DNA of 64,000 nt from Clostridium simiarum. Its GTDB lineage: Bacteria > Bacillota > Clostridia > Clostridiales > Clostridiaceae. This document shows, one piece after another, positions 26,767 to 35,125 of this stretch. A model generated the notes under the pieces. It was not told the origin of the DNA and searched no databases. It was given only the letters and a program-made list of their open reading frames with translations. Both the position numbers and the translations under genes were made by a program. The stretch is taken from assembly GCF_018919175.1 (NCBI RefSeq), contig NZ_JAHLQL010000001.1:1054001-1118000 (forward strand), in the 5' to 3' direction. Each line of letters opens with the position of its first letter. The stretch's first letter is position 1.

Positions 26767-27588
26767 CTAGCCCTTTACAGCTCCAGAGGTCATACCTTTT
26801 ATTAGCTGTTTTTGTCCAAGTATAAATATTAATATAGAGGGTAGTAATATCATCACAATACCTGCAAGTATTACTCCATAAGATTGTGACTCAGCAAACT
26901 GGAGCATACTTATACCTATTTGTACAGTTCTCTTTTCAGGAGCATTAGTGATTAATAAAGGCCACATATATTGATTCCAAGTGGATAAAAACACATACAC
27001 ACCTAATGCTCCAATAGCTGGTTTTGATATAGGCATAACAACTCTAATCAAAAATTGAAAACTATTGCATCCGTCTATAATGGAAGCCTCTCTAAGTTCC
27101 TTTGGAATAGTCATATAAAATTGTCTCATTAAAAATATCCCCATAGCAGAAGTCAAATAAGGCACAATTAGTCCCCTATAGCTATCTAGCCACTGCCAAG
27201 AAGTCATGGTTAGATAATTTGCAATTATTATAGCTTCTCCTGGAATCATCATGGTGGAAAGTATAGCTATAAACAAAAACTTTTTACCCTTAAATTCGTA
27301 AAAGGCAAAGGAGTAGGCTGCAAGACTAGCCGTGATGATTTGACCTATGGTTACTGTGGTAGCAACTATAAAGCTGTTTAATATAAATCTAAATATAGGC
27401 ACAGAACTTATAACGCTCTTATAATTAGAAAGTTGAAATGATTCTGGAAATATCTTAGGAGGATATTGAAATATTTCTCCCTGATTCATAAAGCTTAAAA
27501 ATAAAGCATAAATTAGTGGGAATATAATAATTAAACCTATTAGAACATTTACTATATATAGAATTTTTCTTTGTCTCTTATTAATCAT
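26767..27588 (-). CDS. ugpE: UgpE-like ABC permease
   Basis: A 273-aa inner-membrane permease of the MalG/UgpE class with six predicted helices. The ABC-coupling EAA loop is REASIIDGCNSFQFLIRVVM, close to the consensus EAA-x3-G-x9-I-x-LP. The RKILYIVNVLIGLIIIFPLI start is typical. Its ATG shares one base with the stop codon of the preceding permease (TAATG), a classic sign of translational coupling and equal stoichiometry. It forms the channel with the UgpA-like subunit. The C-terminus ends in KGMTSGAVKG, the usual form of this subunit. Confidence 0.88.
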   Translation of the reverse strand: MINKRQRKILYIVNVLIGLIIIFPLIYALFLSFMNQGEIFQYPPKIFPESFQLSNYKSVISSVPIFRFILNSFIVATTVTIGQIITASLAAYSFAFYEFKGKKFLFIAILSTMMIPGEAIIIANYLTMTSWQWLDSYRGLIVPYLTSAMGIFLMRQFYMTIPKELREASIIDGCNSFQFLIRVVMPISKPAIGALGVYVFLSTWNQYMWPLLITNAPEKRTVQIGISMLQFAESQSYGVILAGIVMILLPSILIFILGQKQLIKGMTSGAVKG

Positions 27589-28523
27589 TATTGATAGTGC
27601 ACTCCCTTCCTCTCATATTTAAACTGAATTAGTGTAATTGTAAGCATTATTAAAAATAAAATTATAGACTGAGTACAAGCCATCTCAAACCTATTGTTAA
27701 AAAAGGCTTCTCTGTAAATAGAATGAACTAAAACATTGGTAGCTTGTCCTGGTCCTCCAGCTGTCATCAACTTAACTTGTCCAAAAGATTGGAAAGCGTT
27801 AATTACGTTAATAAGTATGACAAAAAACAATGTAGGTGAAACCATAGGTATAGTTATCTTAAACAACCTTTGGAAGAAATTTGCTCCATCTATGGCAGCA
27901 CTTTCATTTAGCTCTTCTGGTATATTCTTAAGACCTGTAGTAAGGAATATAAAGTTAATTCCTATATTTAGCCAAACCGTTACTATAGCCACAGAAATTA
28001 AAGCCCATCTTTCATCTGTAAGCCACCCTATGTTTGTACCTAATATATAGTTCATAAAACCTATAGTGGGATGAAATAACATAGACCATATAATAGCTGC
28101 TGGAGCTGATGCAACTGCCATAGGCATAGAAAACATGATTTCGTAAATCCTACTAGCCTTTAATTTTTGATTAGCCAATAAAGCTAAAATAAACCCAACA
28201 ATAATTGCAGGAATAGCTATCATAGGTACAAATTTAAGAGTTACTTTAAGGCTATTAATAAACTCTGGTGATTTAAAGATATCAACATAGTTTTGAAACC
28301 CTACCATCTCTACAAACTTGCCTCTAGCATTAGTCAATGTGAAACTTAAGAATAAGGTTTTAAAAAATGGAAAATAAACAAAAACTCCAAAAATTAAAAG
28401 ACATGGAATTAAATATAGATAGGGTTCTATTAAAAACTTTTGTTTGGGTTTTACATAAATTAGATCCTTGTGAGTAATATTTTCAGCTACCTTAGAGTTA
28501 ATAGAATCAATTGAGTCTTGCAT
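27588..28523 (-). CDS. ugpA: UgpA-like ABC permease
   Basis: A 311-aa permease of the MalF/UgpA class with six helices (LIPCLLIFGVFVYFPFFKTL in the first). The EAA loop is ESAAIDGANFFQRLFKITIP. The open frame extends 24 codons further, but ATG 28523 has a perfect AGGAGG site and the upstream part is not family-like. It is the first gene of a three-gene unit (ugpA-ugpE-ugpB). No ATPase (UgpC/MsmX) is encoded beside it, so an ATPase from elsewhere, as with the shared Bacillus MsmX, must energise the system. Confidence 0.88.
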   Translation of the reverse strand: MQDSIDSINSKVAENITHKDLIYVKPKQKFLIEPYLYLIPCLLIFGVFVYFPFFKTLFLSFTLTNARGKFVEMVGFQNYVDIFKSPEFINSLKVTLKFVPMIAIPAIIVGFILALLANQKLKASRIYEIMFSMPMAVASAPAAIIWSMLFHPTIGFMNYILGTNIGWLTDERWALISVAIVTVWLNIGINFIFLTTGLKNIPEELNESAAIDGANFFQRLFKITIPMVSPTLFFVILINVINAFQSFGQVKLMTAGGPGQATNVLVHSIYREAFFNNRFEMACTQSIILFLIMLTITLIQFKYERKGVHYQ

Positions 28524-28923
28524 AATTAACCTCCTAATACCATTTAAATATTTTCTTATGAAAAGGTACTGGCACTGACTTGATTTAATATTCATTAATT
28601 ATAGTTATAGCCTATCCTTATGTGTAAGTCACTAAAAGCTTAAGAATATTAACCTAATTTTGTAAATATTAATAATTTTAACTAAATTATAACATATTAA
28701 AATAAAGTTTTGAAACATAAAATTACTTTTATTGTAAATTTTATGTTATAGTTTGATTCTTACCATAAGGTTATTCTTATCACAGATTAATCTATAAAAT
28801 AAAACTAACCTTGATGTGGATTTTGTAACTCCGCATCAAGGTTAGTTAAACTTATAAAAGCCTTTAGAAGGTAAGTTTCTTTAAAAGAGCATTAGCAATG
28901 CTAGTAATGGGGCAAATCTTCCA
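28524..28923. other. upstream region of the Ugp-like operon
   Basis: About 400 bp without a gene. It contains the MATE terminator (28803-28847) and an A+T-only inverted repeat near 28715-28745 (ACATAAAATT pairing with AATTTTATGT). No catabolite-control (cre) site could be recognised by eye. Confidence 0.5.
28803..28847 (-). terminator. terminator after the second MATE gene
   Basis: A long hairpin has outer arms AACTAACCTTGATG and CATCAAGGTTAGTT. Inner pairing extends it further. Confidence 0.8.
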
Positions 28924-30318
28924 TTAAGCACCAACCTGAACCTCTAAATCTTCAACCATATTATTTATCCATTTACCTGATGTAAATCTTTTTATAAGTA
29001 TAAATACTTTTACTATTTCTTCTATAGAAGAAATAAGCGCAACCATATATACTGGCAGTTTAAAAACAAAGGCTCCCAAGAAAGCCGCCGGTATACCTAT
29101 TAGCCATAGAGTTATTCCTTGGACTATTACTCCAAATTTAGCATCTCCGCCACCTCTAAGTATTCCTACTATAACCATAGCATTATAGACCTTTATCATC
29201 ATAAATAAAGCATAGATATATAGTATATATTTAGCATCCTTACTTACTTCAGCAGAAACATTAAACACTGATAATATTAAAGGAGTTGTAGCAAATAAAA
29301 CTACAGATAATAACATCCCTACCCCAAGTGAAATCATGCATAGCCTTCTAGCATAAAGCTTACCATTCTCTTCATTTCCAGCTCCTATTTCTTTTCCTAC
29401 AACTACCACAGAGGCATTAGCTAGTCCAAAAGTTATTATCATAAATAAATTAAGTACTGTAGTACATATTTGTATTGCAGCTGAAGCTTTTGTTCCTATT
29501 CTTCCATATATAATTGCATAAGTTATATTACCTAAACCCCAGCAAGCTTCATTTAAAACCACTGGAATTACGATATAATAAACGCTTGATATTAGCTTTT
29601 TAGAAGCCCCAATAAAGTCCTTTAATCTTGCCGCTAATATACCCTTTGAAATATATATATAAGATAAAAGTACAACACATTCTAAAATTCTTGCTACTAA
29701 AGTAGCTAAAGCAGCACCTTTAACTCCCATAGCTGTAAATCCAAGCTTTCCAAATATAAGAATATAATTTAAAACTCCATTAGTTATAAGTCCAACAAGA
29801 CTAGCTATCATAGGAAGTAATGTATTTTCTATACTTCTAGAAGCTGAAGAAAAGTTAAATGTAATTGTGGTAAATATATAACTTATACAAACTATCCTAA
29901 GATATTCACTTCCAATAGCTATAACATTTTTATCTTTATTGAATATAGACATTATACTTTCCGGTGATATTGCAGCTATTATTGTAAATATGAAGGTTAC
30001 AAGTATTCCACTTATTAATCCTATCCCTAAAACTTTTCTTATATTTTCTTCATCTTTTTTACCCCACAATTGAGCTATAATTACAGAGCAACCTGAACTT
30101 ATTCCCATAGCAATTAGACTAAATAAAAAATAATACTGATTTGCTATTCCAACAGAAGCAAGCTCTACTTCCCCTACCATACCTATCATTACAGTATCAA
30201 GCATATTAAGTGATGATGCAATAAGATACTGCAGAACTATAGGTAAAGCCAAGATAAAGACTCCCTTATAAAAACCTCTATCAGAAAATATTTCTTTAAA
30301 TCTTGTACTAATGTTCAA
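28924..30318 (-). CDS. MATE-family exporter with a regulated-looking leader
   Basis: A 464-aa, 12-helix MATE transporter: GVFILALPIVLQYLIASSLN, then MLDTVMIGMVGEVELASVGI, and in the second half GLANASVVVVGKEIGAGN. It is closer to the NorM/DinF-like branch than the MATE at 21593-22951, though this is a judgement by eye. The start is TTG 30318 with AAGGAGGAAG just upstream; the open frame 21 codons further has no ribosome site. The substrate is unknown. The gene is preceded by a consensus promoter, a ten-codon open frame and an intrinsic terminator within the leader, an arrangement that suggests attenuation. Confidence 0.88.
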   Translation of the reverse strand: MNISTRFKEIFSDRGFYKGVFILALPIVLQYLIASSLNMLDTVMIGMVGEVELASVGIANQYYFLFSLIAMGISSGCSVIIAQLWGKKDEENIRKVLGIGLISGILVTFIFTIIAAISPESIMSIFNKDKNVIAIGSEYLRIVCISYIFTTITFNFSSASRSIENTLLPMIASLVGLITNGVLNYILIFGKLGFTAMGVKGAALATLVARILECVVLLSYIYISKGILAARLKDFIGASKKLISSVYYIVIPVVLNEACWGLGNITYAIIYGRIGTKASAAIQICTTVLNLFMIITFGLANASVVVVGKEIGAGNEENGKLYARRLCMISLGVGMLLSVVLFATTPLILSVFNVSAEVSKDAKYILYIYALFMMIKVYNAMVIVGILRGGGDAKFGVIVQGITLWLIGIPAAFLGAFVFKLPVYMVALISSIEEIVKVFILIKRFTSGKWINNMVEDLEVQVGA

Positions 30319-30350
30319 ATTAACTTCCTCCTTAATATTAAAATTCAAAC

Positions 30351-30392
30351 AAAAAAGATAATCCCCTCTGAGTTTTTTCAAAGTGGATTATC
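30351..30392 (-). terminator. leader terminator before the second MATE gene
   Basis: On the minus strand GATAATCC and GGATTATC close a hairpin with inner pairs CTTTGA/TCAGAG, followed at once by TTTTTT. It ends only 33 bp before the TTG start, leaving no room for a later promoter. Confidence 0.7.
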
Positions 30393-30426
30393 AAACACTT
30401 GGCTTTTATAATCATGAATTAAATGA

Positions 30427-30459
30427 CTATAAAAACATACTATTAAATTTAAACATCAT
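30427..30459 (-). CDS. possible ten-codon leader peptide
   Basis: An ATG-ATG start with AGG eight bases upstream gives MMFKFNSMFL and a stop. It lies between the promoter and the leader terminator of the MATE gene. Such a short frame could arise by chance in A+T-rich DNA; only its position makes it worth noting. Confidence 0.2.
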   Translation of the reverse strand: MMFKFNSMFL

Positions 30460-30477
30460 TAAAATAACCTAAAAAGT

Positions 30478-30506
30478 ATTATATCAGCATTAATAAATCA
30501 TGTCAA
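30478..30506 (-). promoter_or_regulatory. perfect-consensus promoter of the second MATE gene
   Basis: TTGACA (30501-30506), exactly 17 bp, then TATAAT (30478-30483) on the minus strand. The transcript should start near 30471 and have a leader of about 150 nt that includes the terminator. Confidence 0.75.
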
Positions 30507-30542
30507 AATTAATTTCTTATATTAAAGTCTTACTGTATTTAA

Positions 30543-31565
30543 TTAAAACTTAGTAAAATTACCTTTATATTTCACATAGCCGCTTTTTGTATGCTTTCCT
30601 AAAGTTGTATCATAGGCTACATGAAGTATTCCATTCCTCCTATATAAAGGCGTGGCTTTTTCATGAGGATTTAAATAACCTATTATCTGGGTGCAAGTAG
30701 AATCTTGATATATGGTCTCACTGGTTGATCCATTTTCATATTGGTAGGCATATAAATACTTTATAAGACTTGGTACATTTTTTATATACTCAGTCCTAGT
30801 ACCATTAGGCGTTGGATATTTAACTAAAACTAATTGTTTTGAGTAACTAATATCAAGCACTTCTATCCCATCACCTATATCTATTCTTCCATCTATTATA
30901 TTTCCTACTGCATCTCTTACATAAAACCAATCATTAACTACCTTTGCATTAGCTACTATTTCAGTGTTTTCAGGTGGTGTTATATCCACATCTGGCTTCT
31001 CAGGAGTAGTGGGTGTTGAAGGGATAGTAAATCCTACTAAAGCACCTACTATAGCATCTGCCATCTTGTTTTTTTCATAGATACTCATGTCTACCTTAGA
31101 GTCACAAAAACAACACTCTAAAAGAACACAAGGCATATTAGTATATAAAGGTACATAAAGCTTTCCTACTTTAACTCCCCTATTTACAAAACCTAGTTTT
31201 TCTATCTCATTACATAAACTTTTGCCTATAACTTCTGCTAACCCACCTAAGCCACTTATCCAACTTTCAACTCCATTAGCAGTACCATTATAAACATTAA
31301 AGTGAATACATAGGTGAAATTTGGATCCACTACTGTTTGCTATTTTAACTCTATAGGCTAGAGAGCCATTAACACTATTAAATTTTACTCCATAGGGTGT
31401 ACAATCAACTACAGTATATTTTGCACTTTTAAGCTTTGACTTAACTAAAAGCCATACCTCTTTGGTTAAATCATCTTCTTTTCTATATCCCACAGCTCCA
31501 ACATCTGGACTGCAATTATGACCTGCATCTCCGCTTATTATTGATCCTACTGGTAATATTACCAT
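30543..31565 (-). CDS. N-acetylmuramoyl-L-alanine amidase, endolysin-like
   Basis: A 340-aa protein. An Amidase_3 zinc domain spans about residues 1-180: DAGHNCSPDVGAVGYRKEDD (first zinc histidine), CIHFNVYNGTANGVESW (second zinc histidine) and LLECCFCDS (catalytic Glu). A threonine/proline linker follows (PSTPTTPEKPDVDITPPEN), then a C-terminal SH3-like or wall-binding region with repeated short beta segments. There is no signal peptide, as in clostridial phage endolysins and some mother-cell lysins. ATG 31565 follows GGGAG; an upstream in-frame start is rejected. No holin or phage gene is nearby. Confidence 0.85.
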   Translation of the reverse strand: MVILPVGSIISGDAGHNCSPDVGAVGYRKEDDLTKEVWLLVKSKLKSAKYTVVDCTPYGVKFNSVNGSLAYRVKIANSSGSKFHLCIHFNVYNGTANGVESWISGLGGLAEVIGKSLCNEIEKLGFVNRGVKVGKLYVPLYTNMPCVLLECCFCDSKVDMSIYEKNKMADAIVGALVGFTIPSTPTTPEKPDVDITPPENTEIVANAKVVNDWFYVRDAVGNIIDGRIDIGDGIEVLDISYSKQLVLVKYPTPNGTRTEYIKNVPSLIKYLYAYQYENGSTSETIYQDSTCTQIIGYLNPHEKATPLYRRNGILHVAYDTTLGKHTKSGYVKYKGNFTKF

Positions 31566-31702
31566 AAAATCATCTCCCACTTTAAATTTTTAAAAGTTTT
31601 TTATATCTATAGTTAATTTTCTATTAACTTATCTTTGGATAAATAATTGTCTCAATGCTATAATATGCAGTAAATATAAATATTCAACTATTATTAATAT
31701 AC

Positions 31703-31746
31703 AAAAAGGTTAGGCTTAAATCTTATATTAAACCTAACCTTTTTTT
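31703..31746 (-). terminator. terminator of the nrdD-nrdG operon
   Basis: AAAAAGGTTAGG and CCTAACCTTTTT form a strong stem with T-runs on both strands, 25 bp after the nrdG stop. Confidence 0.85.
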
Positions 31747-31770
31747 AATGATTATGATATTTTTATTTTA

Positions 31771-32280
31771 TTAAATATCTTCTAATACTATGTTGTTTTT
31801 AATGAGACTTTCTTTAACATCAATTATTCGCTGATTTTCTGAACCTCTATATTTTAATAATAAATTCTTTTTAGAAATCTCAAATTTTCCATCTATAAGT
31901 ATATCTATTTCTTCAAGAAATCTTAACCATTCTTCTGTTTTTTTACCTTTATTTAAGATATATTCATAAGTATAACCTGTATATGTGATTATATTATAGC
32001 CTAAGGCCTTTGCCTTTTTTGCAAGTTCTCTAAAGGCTTTGGCTTGTTCAAAAGGTTCTCCTCCACTTAATGTTATGCCATCTAATAATGGATTACCTTT
32101 CAATTCTTCTATAATATCTTTTACTTCTACAAGTTCCCCACCTTGAAAGGAATGAGTATGTGGATTATGACATCCCTTACAGTTATGTTTGCACCCTTGA
32201 GCAAAAACCACAAGCCTTATGCCAGGACCATCTACAATAGATTCTTTTATTATTCCTGCAATTCTTAACTTACTACTCAT
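31771..32280 (-). CDS. nrdG: anaerobic ribonucleotide reductase activase NrdG
   Basis: A 169-aa radical-SAM protein. CKHNCKGCHNPHTHSF provides the CxxxCxxC iron-sulfur cluster ligands, and TLSGGEPFEQAKAF the SAM-binding GGE. It opens the glycyl radical on NrdD by cleaving S-adenosylmethionine under anoxic conditions. The ATG follows GGAAGGG. It lies 72 bp downstream of nrdD in the same unit, and both should be under the cobalamin riboswitch at 34871-35025. Confidence 0.95.
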   Translation of the reverse strand: MSSKLRIAGIIKESIVDGPGIRLVVFAQGCKHNCKGCHNPHTHSFQGGELVEVKDIIEELKGNPLLDGITLSGGEPFEQAKAFRELAKKAKALGYNIITYTGYTYEYILNKGKKTEEWLRFLEEIDILIDGKFEISKKNLLLKYRGSENQRIIDVKESLIKNNIVLEDI

Positions 32281-32352
32281 ATATACCCTTCCTTTATAAC
32301 AAAATCATTTCTAACACACAATCCATAACTTTAATTATAGCTTACACCAGAA

Positions 32353-34665
32353 TTATAAGTGTTTAACTCTATCCTTTTCTTCTGCTTTTTTTGCATCATT
32401 AAATCTTTCTAAAGTTCCTACAAGATAGCCTGTTATTCTACGAATTCTTTCGAATTTAACGCCTTCTTCTTTTCTACCACAGGATGGACACTCATTACCT
32501 ATTATACCTGTATATCCGCAAACTGGATCCCTGTCTAGTGGATGATTTATAGATCCATAACCTATACCACTTTCCTTCATAGTTCTAACTACCTTTTCAA
32601 AAGCTTGAAGATTTTGACTTGGATCTCCATCTAATTCAACATAAGTTATATGTCCAGCATTTGTAAGTTCATGGTAAGGAGCTTCAAGATTTATTTTACT
32701 AAAAGCACTTATTTCATAGTAAACAGGTATATGGAAACTATTAGTGTAATAATCCCTATCTGTAACTCCTTCAATAGATCCAAAGGCCTCTCTATCAATT
32801 TTTACAAAACGACCAGCTGTACCTTCTGCTGGAGTAGCAATAAGAGAGAAGTTCAACTTATATTTTTCTGCCGCCTCATCCATTCGTTTTCTCATATGTG
32901 AAATAATATTAATCCCTAATTCTTGAGACTCTTTTGATTCTCCATGATGCTTACCTACAAGTGCCTTAAGACACTCAGCAAGCCCTATAAATCCTGCTGT
33001 TAAAGTTCCATGTTTAAGCACTTCATAAACTTCATCTTCTAAGTTGAGCTTATCAGAATCTATCCACACACCTTGCCCCATAAGGAACGGATAATTTTTT
33101 ACTTTTTTTCTTGCTTGAATTTCGAATCTTTCATTTAGTTGCTCTATAACAAGATCCACTTGTTTATCTAATTCACTAAAAAATACTTTTATATCTCCAT
33201 TACTTTTTAAGGCTATTCTAGGAAGATTTATAGTAGTAAAGCTTAGATTACCCCTTCCATAAACTACTTCTCTTGATGGATCATGTACATTACCAATAAC
33301 CCTAGTTCTACATCCCATGTAGGCTATTTCTGTTTCTGGATGCCCTTCTTTATAATACTTAAGATTAAAAGGCGCATCTATAAAAGAATAGTTAGGAAAT
33401 AACCTTTTGGAACTAACCCTAAAAGAAAGTTTAAATAAATCATAATTAGGATCTTCTGGATTATAATTTATTCCTTCCTTTACTTTAAATATTTGAATAG
33501 GGAATATAGGTGTTTCACCATTTCCAAGCCCTTTTTCCGTAGATAATAAAAGATTTTTTACTACCATTCTACCTTCAGCTGAGGTATCTGTACCATAGTT
33601 AATTGAACTAAAAGGCACCTGTGCTCCAGCCCTACTATGCATGGTGTTTAAATTATGTATAAAAGCTTCCATAGCCTGGTAGGTACTTCTATCTGTTTCA
33701 ATATAAGCTTTTTCTAAAGCAAAGTCTTGGGCTTTTTCTATTAATTCAATAGACTCTATATTCTTTAATAAATGTTGCTTTTCAATGTGAATATATTTTT
33801 CATGATTATCTAAAGAAGGTATGATATCATAATCCTTCTCGATAACCCTAAACATTTCTTCTACAAAATCTGATATTCCTTCTTTAGAAGTTAATAATTC
33901 TAGTGCACTAATAAGGTTTTTTCTATAGAGTCTTGCATAGGTTTTAGCTACACCTTTTGCCATACCATAATCAAAGTTTGGAATACTTTGTCCTCCATGT
34001 TGGTCATTTTGATTGGATTGGATGGCAATACAGGCCAAAGCAGAGTAACTTTGAATATCCTTAGGCTCTCTTAAAAAACCATGACCTGTACTAAATCCAT
34101 TCTTAAATAACTTAACAATATCTATTTGGCAGCAGGTAGTAGTAAGGGTTAAAAAGTCCAAATCATGTATATGGAAGTCTCCTGATTTATGAGCCTTTGA
34201 ATGTTTTGGATTTAAAACAAACATCTCATAAAACTCTTTTGATCCTTCTGAACCATATTTAAGCATTGTTCCCATGGCAGTATTTCCATCTATATTTGCA
34301 TTTTCACGTTTGATATCATTATCCTTAGCTTCCTTAAAAGTCAAATCTTCATATACCTTCATGAGCCTTGTATTCATCTCTCTTACCCTTGTTCTTTCGG
34401 CTCTGTATAATATATACGCCTTGGCAGTTTTAACATATCCATTTTCTATAAGAATTTTTTCAACAATATCCTGTATATCTTCAACTGTAGGTATAAAATC
34501 CTCAGTATTCTTCTCTAAAGTATTTATAGCCTGGCTAGCTAAGTTTAAAGCCCTATTATAATCATACTCACCTATAGAATTTGAAGCTTTAAATATAGCA
34601 TTAGCAATCTTTTCTATATTAAAGGGAACTTCCCTTCCATCCCTTTTCTTAATCTTAGTAATCAT
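32353..34665 (-). CDS. nrdD: anaerobic ribonucleoside-triphosphate reductase NrdD (class III)
   Basis: A 770-aa glycyl-radical enzyme that makes deoxynucleotides without oxygen. The N-terminal 90 residues form an ATP-cone (KIKKRDGREVPFNIEKIANA). The barrel shows LTTTCCQIDIVKLF, DQHGGQSIPNFDYGMAKGVA and MGCRTRVIGN. A zinc site uses CGYTGIIGNECPSCGR. The radical glycine is Gly746 in RRITGYLVG, 24 residues from the end, as expected. The ATG follows AAGGGAG. Control by cobalamin implies that the organism also has a B12-dependent class II reductase elsewhere; that is inference. Confidence 0.96.
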   Translation of the reverse strand: MITKIKKRDGREVPFNIEKIANAIFKASNSIGEYDYNRALNLASQAINTLEKNTEDFIPTVEDIQDIVEKILIENGYVKTAKAYILYRAERTRVREMNTRLMKVYEDLTFKEAKDNDIKRENANIDGNTAMGTMLKYGSEGSKEFYEMFVLNPKHSKAHKSGDFHIHDLDFLTLTTTCCQIDIVKLFKNGFSTGHGFLREPKDIQSYSALACIAIQSNQNDQHGGQSIPNFDYGMAKGVAKTYARLYRKNLISALELLTSKEGISDFVEEMFRVIEKDYDIIPSLDNHEKYIHIEKQHLLKNIESIELIEKAQDFALEKAYIETDRSTYQAMEAFIHNLNTMHSRAGAQVPFSSINYGTDTSAEGRMVVKNLLLSTEKGLGNGETPIFPIQIFKVKEGINYNPEDPNYDLFKLSFRVSSKRLFPNYSFIDAPFNLKYYKEGHPETEIAYMGCRTRVIGNVHDPSREVVYGRGNLSFTTINLPRIALKSNGDIKVFFSELDKQVDLVIEQLNERFEIQARKKVKNYPFLMGQGVWIDSDKLNLEDEVYEVLKHGTLTAGFIGLAECLKALVGKHHGESKESQELGINIISHMRKRMDEAAEKYKLNFSLIATPAEGTAGRFVKIDREAFGSIEGVTDRDYYTNSFHIPVYYEISAFSKINLEAPYHELTNAGHITYVELDGDPSQNLQAFEKVVRTMKESGIGYGSINHPLDRDPVCGYTGIIGNECPSCGRKEEGVKFERIRRITGYLVGTLERFNDAKKAEEKDRVKHL

Positions 34666-34773
34666 AAAAATTTCTCCCTTCCACTAGAGCATTTATATTA
34701 TCCTATTTCAAATTATCAACTTTCATAGGATAAATCATTTCACAAATTAAATCAATACCCTATAAAATAAATA

Positions 34774-34853
34774 AATCCTTCCGAGCACAGCAACAGAAGG
34801 ATAATGCATAAAATACGAAATTATACCCTTGTCACACCCCCTATCCTTCGTAG
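34774..34853 (-). promoter_or_regulatory. expression platform of the nrdD cobalamin riboswitch
   Basis: Three complementary pieces are visible in minus-strand order. First is CGAAGGATAG (34841-34850), then TTATCCTTCT (34795-34804), then GGAAGGAT (34775-34782) followed by a U-rich tail. The middle piece can pair with the first (antiterminator) or with the last (terminator), a typical transcription switch. Confidence 0.7.
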
Positions 34854-34864
34854 AGTTAACGGTG

Positions 34865-35028
34865 TATACCTATAGGCAGGTCTTCTGACTTAGGATCATA
34901 AATGTTTTACACCTTCCCGAGAAACCAGTGGTAATAGTAAAACCTCTCCCCATTACAGCGGCGGGACCGTTCAGGACTTTCACCTGCTTCCCTTTTAAAC
35001 TGCATACTTAATGCAATCACCTATATGA
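34865..35028 (-). promoter_or_regulatory. cobalamin (B12) riboswitch upstream of nrdD
   Basis: The minus strand reads AAGCAGGTGAAAGTCCTG, ACGGTCCCGCCGCTGTAATG, GAGAG, a B12-box-like ACCACTGG, GGGAAGG and AAGTCAGAAGACCTGCC, in the order of the cobalamin riboswitch consensus. TATAGG/CCTATA (35020-35025 and 34871-34876) closes the aptamer. Binding of adenosylcobalamin should shut off the B12-independent reductase. Confidence 0.93.
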
Positions 35029-35048
35029 TACAATATTTAGTTATAGAA

Positions 35049-35077
35049 ATTTTACCATATACCATATGTTGTGTCAA
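35049..35077 (-). promoter_or_regulatory. promoter of the riboswitch-nrdDG transcript
   Basis: TTGACA (35072-35077), a 17-bp spacer and TAAAAT (35049-35054) on the minus strand put the transcript start near 35042, just before the riboswitch. Confidence 0.7.
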
Positions 35078-35081
35078 ATAA

Positions 35082-35114
35082 AATAAAGTCTACCACTTTG
35101 TAGTAGACTTTATT
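35082..35114 (-). terminator. terminator after the first chemoreceptor gene
   Basis: AATAAAGTCTAC and GTAGACTTTATT form a perfect 12-base stem right after the chemoreceptor stop. It partly abuts the nrdD promoter. Confidence 0.8.
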
Positions 35115-35125
35115 AAAATATTTCT

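Noticed and set aside
28524-28715. catabolite-repression (cre) site for the Ugp-like operon
   Set aside because: No good match to the cre pattern was found by eye.
30543-31565. prophage
   Set aside because: Only the amidase is phage-like. No integrase, capsid, holin or attachment repeat was seen around it.
35041-35080. NrdR-box-like ACACAACATATGG sequence at the nrdD promoter
   Set aside because: Only a partial match to the NrdR pattern and no tandem copy, so not called.
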